Positions 44,626-52,909 of a DNA stretch of 64,000 bases are shown in pieces (position 1 is the first letter of the stretch; every line of letters starts with the position of its first letter). The DNA is from Bryobacteraceae bacterium (GTDB lineage Bacteria; Acidobacteriota; Terriglobia; Bryobacterales; Bryobacteraceae), in assembly GCA_025056455.1 (NCBI GenBank), contig JANWVY010000001.1, positions 215,757 through 279,756 of the forward strand, in the 5' to 3' direction. The position numbers and the translations under genes are program-made. The notes beneath the pieces were generated by a model. It was not told the DNA's origin. It saw only the letters and a list, made by a program, of their open reading frames with translations, and searched no databases.

Positions 44626-47600
44626 ATGCATTTTGCTTGTATGCATCAACTGGCGCGGGCAAAGACCTCGCAAACAGCCGAGCAAGAGGTCCTCGCCCGC
44701 ATTCGCTATGCCCTGTTTGTAGCGGCTGTCGGTGTTTTGCTTCTGCTAAATCTAACTGGTTTGTGGAAGAGCTTCTACGGCATCGACACGGCCGCAGTGG
44801 CTACGCTTCTGGCCGGGTATCGCGTCTTCTACAACTCGATTTCGAGTTTACTGGAAAAGCGAATCACGGCCGACCTCGCCATCTGCCTTGCGGTTGTAGC
44901 GGCGCTCTCTGCCGGAGAGTATCTGGCGGCGGCCGAAGCCATGTTCATTATTCTGGTCGGGGAGGGTTTAGAAAGCTACGCAGCAAGCCGCACGAACGCC
45001 GCCATCCGAGGATTCATTCAACAGCTGCCCCGACGCGCCCGAGTGCTGCGCGACGGCCAAGAAGTGGAGGTGGATGTCGACCACCTGGAGCCTGGCGAGC
45101 ACGTCTTAGTTCGTGCGGGAGAACGAATTACGGCTGACGGCGTTGTCATCAGTGGTTTCTCCACCGTGGATGAAAGTGCGGTCACTGGCGAATCCTTGCC
45201 AAAAGTTAAGCAACCAGGCGAGCTGGTTTTCTCTGGCACGCTCAATGGTACAGGCCTGCTCAAAATTGAGGTGACACGGGCTGGCCAAGAAACAACCCTA
45301 GCCCAAGTCGCGCGACTCGTTGAACAAGCCAAGCAAAAACGGGCGCCCGTGGAGCGATTGGCCGATCGCTACGCGAAGTATTTTCTGCCTGTGCTTCTCT
45401 TGGCGGCAGGGGCCACCTTCTACTTTACGCGCGACTGGCTGCGCACCGTGGCCGTGCTGATCGTAGCGTGCCCCTGCGCACTGGTGCTTGCCACACCAAC
45501 CGCCATGGTCGCAGCGATGGGAGGCCTGGCGCGCCGAGGCATTCTGGTGCGGGGCGGATCCGTTATTCAACGATGCGCCAAGGTGGACACGGTTGTCTTT
45601 GACAAGACTGGAACAATCACCGAGGGCAAGTTTGAAATCATCCGCCTTGTTGCCATGGAGGGTAACGAAGACAACCTGCTGGCGCTGGCGGCCGCTGCGG
45701 AGCGCGGTTCTGATCATGCGCTCGCGCGGGTCATCGCCGATGCCGCGCGGCGCCGCAGCCTGAATCCTCCTGCTGTCGAGAACGCGCGCATCCTCCCAGG
45801 GCGCGGAGCCGAATCGGTGTACCAGGGGAAACTCTTGCGAGCGGGCAGCGCGGCCTTTCTGAGCGAGGCGCAGATTCCGGTTCCTCCCTCGCTGATGGAT
45901 CTTTCTGACCGGCTGGGCGCGACAGCTGTCTTCGTCGCCGAGGACAACAAATTACTGGGCGCCATTTTACTCCGGGACCGCCTGCGGCCAGGAATCCAAA
46001 AAGCGATCCACGAGCTCGAACAAAAAGTTGGCGTTTCTCACATTGTCATGCTCACTGGCGATCGCAGGCGAGCAGCGGAAGCAATCGCAACAGAGCTCGG
46101 CATTCGCCAGGTGGAGGCGGAACTGCTGCCGGAGCAGAAGCTAGACCGTATCCGCGAGCTGGCGCGCCAGGGGGGCACGGTGGCCATGGCGGGCGACGGC
46201 ATCAACGATGCGCCAGCCCTCGCTGCCGCCGAGGTGGGCATCGCGGTTTCCGGTGCGGCAGATCTTGCAGCAGAAGCGGCGGGCGTGGTCTACATGCCGC
46301 ACTCGCTCGATAAACTTCCGCAACTGTTTCTCGCCAGCCGCCACGCCATGCAGATCACTTGGCAAAACATTGTCGTTTTCGCGGGTGTGGTCAATCTCCT
46401 CGGGGTGACAGCCTGTGCGACCGGCAAGTTGGGACCGCTCGGCGCCGCCTTTACTCACCAGCTTTCCTCCCTGCTCGTGATGCTCAACTCATTACGCTTG
46501 CTCCGGGTGGGGAAGGGGCCGGGTCCAAGCTTGCGGAAAAAGTGGTTTGGCTGGCTGGACTTCCACCAGCTGCGACACCGGCTCGAACACATCGAACTGC
46601 AGCAGCTGCCCAGCCGTTTGTGGGTGCAAAGACAACGCTGGCTACGTCCGGTTGCAGGCGGCGCGCTTGCTTTCGTTGCTCTTCATGGCTTTTACGTCAT
46701 CCCAACCGATGAAGTTGGCCTGCTCGAACGCTTCGGGCGCAAGCTGTCGCCACTTCGCCAACCAGGTCTGCATTATAAATTGCCTTGGCCGATCGAGAAA
46801 TTGACTCGCGTCAAGGCGCTTCAGGCCCGAGCGATTGAAATTGGCTACCGGGTGAGCCAGTCCCCGGAGACTGAACCCGCAGCTTACGAATGGAATGTCC
46901 AACACCGCTCCGGCCGTTTTCAACGCAAGCCCGAAGAGTCTCTGGCGCTGACCGGCGACCAGAACATGGTGGAGGTGAATGTTGTTGCGCACTATCACCT
47001 GGTCCGTCCGGATAACTACTTATACGGACTATTTGACGGTGAGGCGACGGTGCGCGCCGTGGTGGAATCCGCCTTGCATGGCGTTCTGACTACCGTTTCC
47101 CAGGACGAGGTTTTTACGGTAGGGCGCAGGCGTATTGAGAGCTTGGTCCTTCAACAAGCGCAAACGCGCCTGGATCGTTATGAATCGGGCGTGGAGATTC
47201 TTCAAGTGCGCCTGCTCGATGTCCATCCGTCAACACAGGTAGTGGATGCCTTCCGCGAGGTTTCCGGCGCATTTGAGGAGAAGAACCGGCTGATTAACGA
47301 AGCGGAGGGGTATCGAAACGAGCAAATCGCGCTGGCCCGCGGAAGAGCGCAGGCCCGCTTGCTCGAAGCGGAAGGCTACCGCCGCAAGCGGAGCTACGAG
47401 GCAGAAGGCGATGCTAGCCGGTTCGTTCAATTTGAAGCCGCGTTTCGTAGTGCTCCAAGCATCACCGAAAGCCGGCTTTATCTGGAAACGATGGAGGAGG
47501 TGCTGCCCGGCCGGCGGAAACTCATTATCGACTCGAGTTCTGGCCGGCGACACCTCCTGCTGATGGAAGAGGGCGTTGAGATCGGGCCCGGCATGGCTCC

Positions 47601-47646
47601 GGTTGTGGTTGCGCCAAATCGCCGCCCCCGGGAGGAAGACGAATGA
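44626..47646 (+). CDS. P1B-type heavy-metal ATPase fused to HflK/SPFH domain
   Basis: A single 1006-residue protein joins two known families. Residues 28-120 hold four N-terminal helices but no CxxC metal domain. The A-domain has TGES (187-190) and the metal site CPC is at 282-284. Phosphorylation motif DKTGT is at 326-330 and TGD at 477-479; GDGINDAPAL is at 524-533. The usual S-E-H-P-L motif is S-D-H-A-L (His 364). A linker (about 630-670) and helix (675-692) lead to an HflK-like region with RFGRKL, PGLHYKLPWPIEKL, LTGDQNMVEV and a coiled coil. HflC starts on the stop (ATGA). ATG 44626 is a guess; 44641 and GTG 44503 are alternatives. The transported metal is unknown. Confidence 0.9.
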   Translation: MHFACMHQLARAKTSQTAEQEVLARIRYALFVAAVGVLLLLNLTGLWKSFYGIDTAAVATLLAGYRVFYNSISSLLEKRITADLAICLAVVAALSAGEYLAAAEAMFIILVGEGLESYAASRTNAAIRGFIQQLPRRARVLRDGQEVEVDVDHLEPGEHVLVRAGERITADGVVISGFSTVDESAVTGESLPKVKQPGELVFSGTLNGTGLLKIEVTRAGQETTLAQVARLVEQAKQKRAPVERLADRYAKYFLPVLLLAAGATFYFTRDWLRTVAVLIVACPCALVLATPTAMVAAMGGLARRGILVRGGSVIQRCAKVDTVVFDKTGTITEGKFEIIRLVAMEGNEDNLLALAAAAERGSDHALARVIADAARRRSLNPPAVENARILPGRGAESVYQGKLLRAGSAAFLSEAQIPVPPSLMDLSDRLGATAVFVAEDNKLLGAILLRDRLRPGIQKAIHELEQKVGVSHIVMLTGDRRRAAEAIATELGIRQVEAELLPEQKLDRIRELARQGGTVAMAGDGINDAPALAAAEVGIAVSGAADLAAEAAGVVYMPHSLDKLPQLFLASRHAMQITWQNIVVFAGVVNLLGVTACATGKLGPLGAAFTHQLSSLLVMLNSLRLLRVGKGPGPSLRKKWFGWLDFHQLRHRLEHIELQQLPSRLWVQRQRWLRPVAGGALAFVALHGFYVIPTDEVGLLERFGRKLSPLRQPGLHYKLPWPIEKLTRVKALQARAIEIGYRVSQSPETEPAAYEWNVQHRSGRFQRKPEESLALTGDQNMVEVNVVAHYHLVRPDNYLYGLFDGEATVRAVVESALHGVLTTVSQDEVFTVGRRRIESLVLQQAQTRLDRYESGVEILQVRLLDVHPSTQVVDAFREVSGAFEEKNRLINEAEGYRNEQIALARGRAQARLLEAEGYRRKRSYEAEGDASRFVQFEAAFRSAPSITESRLYLETMEEVLPGRRKLIIDSSSGRRHLLLMEEGVEIGPGMAPVVVAPNRRPREEDE

Positions 47647-48530
47647 GAGAGCGTGTTCATGGCTATTCTACAGCCTTTGCCATTGTGGTGGCGCTGCTGC
47701 TTGCAGGAAGAAGCTTCTTCACGGTACGGGAAACGGAATTTGTCCTGATTACGCAATTCGGCCGCCCGCTGTATGTCGTCCGCGAAGCCGGCCTCCACGC
47801 AAAGTGGTTCTTCCAGTCGGCGACCTTTTTCGATAAGCGATTGCGCATCTACAGTCCGCGTCCGAGCGAATTTTTGACGCGAGATAAAAAGAACCTCGTC
47901 ATTGAAAGCTACGTTGCTTGGAGAATTCACGATCCACAACGCTTCATGGAGACGATCGGCGATTTCACAGCTGCTGAAATGCGGCTGCATGACATCGTTT
48001 GGTCCGCACTCGCTGCGGCGCTTGGAAGGCATGATCTCGAGGCGCTGATTTCGCCAAATCCGGAAGCGGTCCGAGCGCCGCAGATGCTCCATGAGCTTTC
48101 TTCGGAAAGCGATCGCCGGGCCCTCTCTCAGTATGGCATTCAGGTTGTCGACGTCCGCATCCGGCGTATCAATCTCCCCGATCAGAACAAACAAAGCGTC
48201 TATGCACGCATGCGGGCCGAGCGCGAGAGGATTGCCCGCCAGTACCGGGCCGAAGGCGAAGAACAGGCGCTTCGCATCCGGGCCGACGCCGACCGACAAA
48301 AAGAGGAAATTCTGTCTTTAGCCTACAAGGACGCTGAGCGGATACGCGGCGAGGGAGACGCCGAATCCACGAGAATTTACTCTCAGGCCTACTCGCGCAA
48401 TCCGCGCTTCTACAAGCTGCTCCGCACCCTAGAGGCTTACAAAAAAGTTCTCGATGACAAAACAACAGCGATCCTGAGTTCGGATTCCGAACTCATGAAG
48501 GTGTTGATGCGAGGCGAAAATACGCCATGA
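47643..48530 (+). CDS. hflC: HflC-like SPFH/prohibitin domain protein
   Basis: The protein has 295 residues, with an N-terminal transmembrane helix (YSTAFAIVVALLLAG). The SPFH domain is clear: FVLITQFGRPLYVVREAGLH, RDKKNLVIESYVAWRIHDPQ and SQYGIQVVDVRIRRINLP. A long charged coiled coil (ARMRAERERIARQYRAEGEE) and the C-terminal segment YSQAYSRNPRFYKLLRTLEA are classic for HflC, which with HflK surrounds FtsH in the inner membrane. Its ATG lies in the 4-base overlap with the fusion ATPase gene, so expression is translationally coupled. Confidence 0.92.
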   Translation: MRERVHGYSTAFAIVVALLLAGRSFFTVRETEFVLITQFGRPLYVVREAGLHAKWFFQSATFFDKRLRIYSPRPSEFLTRDKKNLVIESYVAWRIHDPQRFMETIGDFTAAEMRLHDIVWSALAAALGRHDLEALISPNPEAVRAPQMLHELSSESDRRALSQYGIQVVDVRIRRINLPDQNKQSVYARMRAERERIARQYRAEGEEQALRIRADADRQKEEILSLAYKDAERIRGEGDAESTRIYSQAYSRNPRFYKLLRTLEAYKKVLDDKTTAILSSDSELMKVLMRGENTP

Positions 48531-49501
48531 GCCTAGTCGAGATCGACACCAGGCAGCTGACGCCCGTTTCAAGCCGCTGGCAGGAAAGCCGGCCCCTGAG
48601 GTTGCTGGCGGGTCTGTTTGCGCTTTGGCTCCTGACAGCAATCTATATTGTCCCGGCTGATCAGCAGGCCGTCGTGACGCGATTCGGCAAGGTCGTTGAG
48701 CCACGCGTGATGCCAGGGATTCATCTCAGCCTTCCTTGGCCCGTCGATCGTGTGACCAAATTACGCGTGCAACAACTGCAACGGTTGATGATTGGTGGTG
48801 ACCCCTCAGACGCTGTGCTCGGCCGGATGCAACCTGCCCTTTCGCAGTTTCTCACAGGGGATCAAAATCTCCTGCATTTGCGAGCCGTCGTGCAGTATTC
48901 GGTGAGCATTCCGGCCGATTATCTTTTCACGGCCGAGAACATCTCACAATTGATTGCCGCGACCGTAGAAGCTGAATTAACGCGGCGACTTGCACGCCGG
49001 TTTGTGGATGCGGTTCTCACCACAGAGAAGGCTGCTATTCAAGAGGAGGTGCGGGCCGCGGCTCAGCAGCAACTCAACGCTTATCGGAGTGGAGTTGCGC
49101 TGGCAAGCGTCAATATCGAATCAGCGGCGCCGCCAGCTGAGGCGGCCGAGGCATTCCGGGACGTGGCCAGCGCCCGAGCCGATGCGGCGCGAATTGTCAA
49201 CGAGGCGCAGGGCTACGCCAATGACATAATCCCCAAAGCACGCGGGCAGGCGCAACAAATGTTGGAATCTGCTGCGGCTTATCGACAACGAAAGATTAAC
49301 CAAGCGCTGGGTGACGCTGCCCGCTTCACCCAGCTCGCTGCGGAGTATGAAAAAGCGGCGGCAGTCAATGGCAGGCGTCTGTATGCGGAAACGATGGAGC
49401 AGGTGCTGCCTCGCATCCGTAAATTGATTGTCGATCGCAAAGGCAATCTCGACCTGACGATCATTCGCAAGCAAAGGGACGCGGAGGCAGCCAAGCCGTG
49501 A
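48527..49501 (+). CDS. Second HflK-like SPFH domain protein
   Basis: The protein has 324 residues, with one N-terminal helix (LLAGLFALWLLTAIYIV). SPFH motifs include DQQAVVTRFGKVVEP, PGIHLSLPWPVDRVTKLRV, LTGDQNLLHLRAVVQYSV and ISQLIAATVEAELTRRLARR. The coiled coil and the terminal ETMEQVLPRIRKLIVDRKGN are typical of HflK. It is a paralogue of the SPFH half of the fusion protein: both have LTGDQN and ETMEEVLP/ETMEQVLP. Having two HflK versions and one HflC in one operon is unusual. Overlaps with both neighbours are ATGA or GTGA. Confidence 0.9.
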   Translation: MSLVEIDTRQLTPVSSRWQESRPLRLLAGLFALWLLTAIYIVPADQQAVVTRFGKVVEPRVMPGIHLSLPWPVDRVTKLRVQQLQRLMIGGDPSDAVLGRMQPALSQFLTGDQNLLHLRAVVQYSVSIPADYLFTAENISQLIAATVEAELTRRLARRFVDAVLTTEKAAIQEEVRAAAQQQLNAYRSGVALASVNIESAAPPAEAAEAFRDVASARADAARIVNEAQGYANDIIPKARGQAQQMLESAAAYRQRKINQALGDAARFTQLAAEYEKAAAVNGRRLYAETMEQVLPRIRKLIVDRKGNLDLTIIRKQRDAEAAKP

Positions 49502-49995
49502 GCAAAGAGCGAAAAGCGCAGCTCATCACCCTGGGTGTTCTGGCAACCGTGTTCGGTTTGGTCGTGGCCCGAAGAGTGGTGGGGCCGGCCTCGGCGCCTC
49601 CGTACCGCTTCACTCAAACCCGTTCCCTCTCCACGCCGCAGGAAACGATCTATCAGATGTTCGACTTCGCCCGGGAGGGCAACGTGAGGGCCTACCTGGC
49701 GCTTCACACGGGAGAGATGGAAGCTTTGCTGCGAGCTGCAATTCAGGAGCAAGGCGAAGCCAACTTTGCGAAATATTTGCAACAAACGAGCGGGCCTGTC
49801 AAAGGGATTGCGCTTCAGCAGCCGGAGTTAGTCCATGAACGGCTGTCGCGTTTGCGAGTGGAGTATGTCTATCAGGACAGAAATGAAGCGCAAACGGTTT
49901 ATCTCGAAAAACTCGGCGAGATGTGGAAAATTAGCCGGGTCGATACTGCGCAGCGGATTCCCACACTCGTGCCGTATGGGACGCCCGTTCCCTAA
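49498..49995 (+). CDS. Small single-span membrane protein with NTF2-like periplasmic domain
   Basis: The protein has 165 residues. GTG 49498 overlaps the stop of the SPFH gene by 4 bases. An N-terminal signal anchor (LITLGVLATVFGLVVARRV) leads to a soluble domain with IYQMFDFAREGNVRAYLALH, VHERLSRLRVEYVYQDRNEA and VYLEKLGEMWKISRVDTA. Length and pattern resemble NTF2-like/DUF4878-type lipoprotein domains, but the family is not certain. Being the last gene of the ATPase-SPFH operon suggests an accessory subunit of that complex. Confidence 0.82.
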   Translation: MSKERKAQLITLGVLATVFGLVVARRVVGPASAPPYRFTQTRSLSTPQETIYQMFDFAREGNVRAYLALHTGEMEALLRAAIQEQGEANFAKYLQQTSGPVKGIALQQPELVHERLSRLRVEYVYQDRNEAQTVYLEKLGEMWKISRVDTAQRIPTLVPYGTPVP

Positions 49996-50102
49996 CGATC
50001 TGGAAGATAGCCTGGGCGCTCTTGCTTTCGAGCTGTTCGAGCCGCACCGTCGCTTCGCGGGCGAATCATCCGGGCTCGAGCCGGGTGACCACTCGAACGG
50101 CG

Positions 50103-51920
50103 ATGCGAAATCCTGGGCTCACACTTGCGAATACACTATTGTTGATGGTTGTGCAGGCATTCTCCTGGATGGCGGTGCTCCTTTGGCCCCTCGCGGCGCA
50201 GCAAGTCTGTGGCCCTACGCCGACTTACACGCCCTGTGAATTGGTTTTCGAACTGAGCGAAGAAGAAGCAAAGCAACATCCAGACCCCTATGCTAGTGTC
50301 GATCTTCGCGCTGAGCTGCGCTCGCCGCGCGCCCGTACCATCCTGATGACAGCTTTTTGGGACGGGGGCAGGCGGATGGTAATCCGCTTCACACCCACGG
50401 ACCCAGGCGTTTGGGACTTCCGCATTACCAGCAACATCCAGCGCTTCAACGGCCAGCTTGGCCAGATTCAAGCTACCGAGTCGAAGGATGCGGGATTTCT
50501 AACACCCGCCAATGTGCATCACTGGCGCTCAACCGAATCTTTGCTTGCGCACCTGTGGATGGGAGATACGTTTTTGGATTTCGCTAGCGCGCCGGAAGCG
50601 CAGTTTCAGGCTTACTTGGAAGCTCGCGCTCGCCAGAAATTCACGCACATCCGTGGCCTTCTGCTTCCCACTCACGCCAAAGGCGCGTTCACGGCGAAAG
50701 GTCAGCCCGATCCTGCTTGGTTTCAACAGGTGGACAAACGAATCTCCGCCATCAATCAAAAGGGTCTGTTCACGGACCTGATTTTGGCTCGTAACGGCGC
50801 AGAGTTCGAGTCCGTGGTGAGCGGATGGCAGGCGCGAGATCGCTTCATGCGCTACGTTACCTCGCGTTACGCTGCGTTCCATCTGACCTGGCAACTTTTT
50901 GGAGAGTTTGAGTCGCACGCTGGAAGCCGGGCGTTGATGAAAGAGCTTGGCGGGTTGCTCGTCAAATACGATCCTTACAAGCACCCGCGCTCAACGGGTG
51001 CGGCGATGTCCTCTGCTCCAGCTGCGCCAGATGGCTGGCTGAATTTCGTAATCCACCACTCCACCGACCACGCCGTCGGGGCAATTGAACATCAAATCCA
51101 TCCGCATCCCTTTGTTAACACCGCCCTCTCTGACGAAGGGCTCAAGCCAGAGGAATTCGCTCGCCGGCTGTGGAATGCCTCGATGAACGGACAATATCCC
51201 ACGGCGATTCTCACACCGGGACAACCAGATTCCGCGAGTGCTCAGATCATGAAAGCTTGGAACGAGTTTTTCCTGCGCACCCGTTATTGGGAACTAGAAC
51301 CTTATTTCGACGTGGATGGAGCCCGCAGCTTGGCGCTACCCGGTGTGGAATACATCCTCTATGTGGAAAAGGGCGGCTATGTGGAATTGTTAATGGAACG
51401 GCATAGCTACGATATTTACTGGTTCAATCCCCTCACGGGCGAGCTGCGCAAAGAGAAGAAAGATTTTAAGGGCGAAAAATATGCTGCCGAGCCGCCGACG
51501 AAAACCCAGGACTGGGTTTTGCATCTTTCACGCGACGGCCGCAAGGAGGGCATGCTTCGTTCCTATAAATTTGAGTCCCGACCCAACCTGATGCAGGAAA
51601 TCGAGCAGAACCCGCAGAAGATGCCTTTCGATCTGCTGGCGCCCGCCACTGATACGCTCTCTCTTTCTAAACCCTCGCCTTATGAGGTGAAGATCAAACG
51701 GGAGACACGCGGCACACGAGCCATGATGTATCTTTGGACGGGAGAGGTTCCAACCGAAGGTGCAGGCTACCGGATCCTTGGTACGGGCGCAACCGGCACC
51801 TTAAAGATTCCTAGAAACATCGCCAAACTGTTTCCCGCTGTATTCAACATGCGGCTTTATGCGCTCAATGCAGTGGGAAAGGTTTATGCTTTGGATCGCG
51901 TCTTCCGGCTCGTCGAATGA
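50103..51920 (+). CDS. Secreted DUF5060/DUF4038-like glycoside hydrolase-fold protein
   Basis: The protein has 605 residues. ATG 50103 opens a signal peptide (LTLANTLLLMVVQAFSWMAV); the frame's earlier start at 50022 has none. Residues about 40-115 are a DUF5060 Ig-like domain (CELVFELSEEEA, WDGGRRMVIRFTPTDPGVWD). Residues about 125-400 look like a TIM-barrel (LLAHLWMGDTFLDFASAPEA, RYVTSRYAAFHLTWQLFGEF). A C-terminal collagen-binding-like beta domain holds YDIYWFNPLTGELRKEK. It probably acts on an extracellular polymer; substrate unknown. tsaB overlaps its stop by 4 bases. Confidence 0.8.
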   Translation: MRNPGLTLANTLLLMVVQAFSWMAVLLWPLAAQQVCGPTPTYTPCELVFELSEEEAKQHPDPYASVDLRAELRSPRARTILMTAFWDGGRRMVIRFTPTDPGVWDFRITSNIQRFNGQLGQIQATESKDAGFLTPANVHHWRSTESLLAHLWMGDTFLDFASAPEAQFQAYLEARARQKFTHIRGLLLPTHAKGAFTAKGQPDPAWFQQVDKRISAINQKGLFTDLILARNGAEFESVVSGWQARDRFMRYVTSRYAAFHLTWQLFGEFESHAGSRALMKELGGLLVKYDPYKHPRSTGAAMSSAPAAPDGWLNFVIHHSTDHAVGAIEHQIHPHPFVNTALSDEGLKPEEFARRLWNASMNGQYPTAILTPGQPDSASAQIMKAWNEFFLRTRYWELEPYFDVDGARSLALPGVEYILYVEKGGYVELLMERHSYDIYWFNPLTGELRKEKKDFKGEKYAAEPPTKTQDWVLHLSRDGRKEGMLRSYKFESRPNLMQEIEQNPQKMPFDLLAPATDTLSLSKPSPYEVKIKRETRGTRAMMYLWTGEVPTEGAGYRILGTGATGTLKIPRNIAKLFPAVFNMRLYALNAVGKVYALDRVFRLVE

Positions 51921-52579
51921 GGCGCATTTTAGCCATCGATACAGCAGGCGACATTGGCAGCCTCGCGCTGATGGAAGACGGCGAGCTGCGGGAGGAAGTT
52001 GTCTTAAAGTCGGACGATGGTTTTGCTCATTTCCTGTTTTCCCAAATTGAGGTTCTGCTCAAGCGCCATGACTGGTCTTTAGGGTCGATCGATTGTTTCG
52101 CCGCCGCCGCTGGCCCGGGTTCGTTTACGGGCGTGAGGGTGGGCCTAACTGCTGCGAAGGGTTTTGCTGAGACGCTCGGCAAACCAGCGGCTGGTTTCAG
52201 CAATTTGGCTGCTATTGCCAGTTTCGGCTCAGCGTCCTTGCGAGCACCGGTGTTTGATGCACGGCGCGGAGAAGTATACGGAGCTGTCTACGATCTCCGG
52301 GGCCGCTTGGTTCAGCCGGAATGTGTGACCCCCTTCCGGGAGTGGCTGGCAAGACTTCCGGAGGAGGTTGAGATTCTTTCTCCGCAGGCCGAGCTTTTCC
52401 AACCCATGTTGGCAGGTACCCGGTTCGCTCATCATCTCATCACACCAACGCCGCGAGCCCTCGCCGCGGCCATCGGCCGAATGGCCGCTACCCTGGATCT
52501 CAGCCGCGCCGATCCCTTGATCCTCGATGCAAACTATGTGCGGCGATCGGACGCGGAAATGTTTTGGAAAGATGCTTAG
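51917..52579 (+). CDS. tsaB: tRNA threonylcarbamoyladenosine biosynthesis protein TsaB
   Basis: TsaB is the non-catalytic partner of TsaD in making t6A37 in tRNAs that read ANN codons. The 220-residue protein has the ASKHA-fold start RRILAIDTAGDIGSLALMED, the IDCFAAAAGPGSFTGVRVGL motif and APVFDARRGEVYGAVYD, all standard. ATG 51917 overlaps the DUF5060 stop, so translation is coupled even though the functions differ. tsaD is not in the window. Confidence 0.95.
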   Translation: MRRILAIDTAGDIGSLALMEDGELREEVVLKSDDGFAHFLFSQIEVLLKRHDWSLGSIDCFAAAAGPGSFTGVRVGLTAAKGFAETLGKPAAGFSNLAAIASFGSASLRAPVFDARRGEVYGAVYDLRGRLVQPECVTPFREWLARLPEEVEILSPQAELFQPMLAGTRFAHHLITPTPRALAAAIGRMAATLDLSRADPLILDANYVRRSDAEMFWKDA

Positions 52580-52585
52580 ACTGAG

Positions 52586-52738
52586 CTAGCTAAGAAACAA
52601 CCCTTTGACCGCCGCGGCCAAAGTCAAAAACGTCACAAACGCAAGTACGCCGTAGTGAATCCAATGACGGGTGAAAATGGCAATCAAGACCAAATCCTCA
52701 GAATCAGGCAGCAGCTTTTGCAACCGTTTTCGCACCAC
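52586..52738 (-). CDS. Putative small single-span membrane protein
   Basis: This 50-codon frame starts at GTG 52738, just after an in-frame TAG at 52742-52744. It ends at TAG 52586-52588, tail to tail with tsaB. The peptide has a basic/acidic N-terminus (VRKRLQKLLPDSEDLVL) and one hydrophobic helix (YGVLAFVTFLTLAAAV). Composition looks coding and membrane-like, in a 330-bp gap that otherwise holds nothing recognised. No strong ribosome site or homologue is known to me, so this is a candidate only. Confidence 0.35.
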   Translation of the reverse strand: MVRKRLQKLLPDSEDLVLIAIFTRHWIHYGVLAFVTFLTLAAAVKGLFLS

Positions 52739-52909
52739 GACCTAATATGGCGGGAGCCACAAAGAACTGGAATAGGAGAAGCGCGACTGGTGGCCTGTTT
52801 TGGTTGTAGTACAGGAAGGTTTTGGTTTTAGTATTGGGGCGCGGCATGAAGCGGGGCGCTACGATCCGCCGCGTGATGTTCGAGTTGAGTTATCCTTGAG
52901 CCACTTGGC

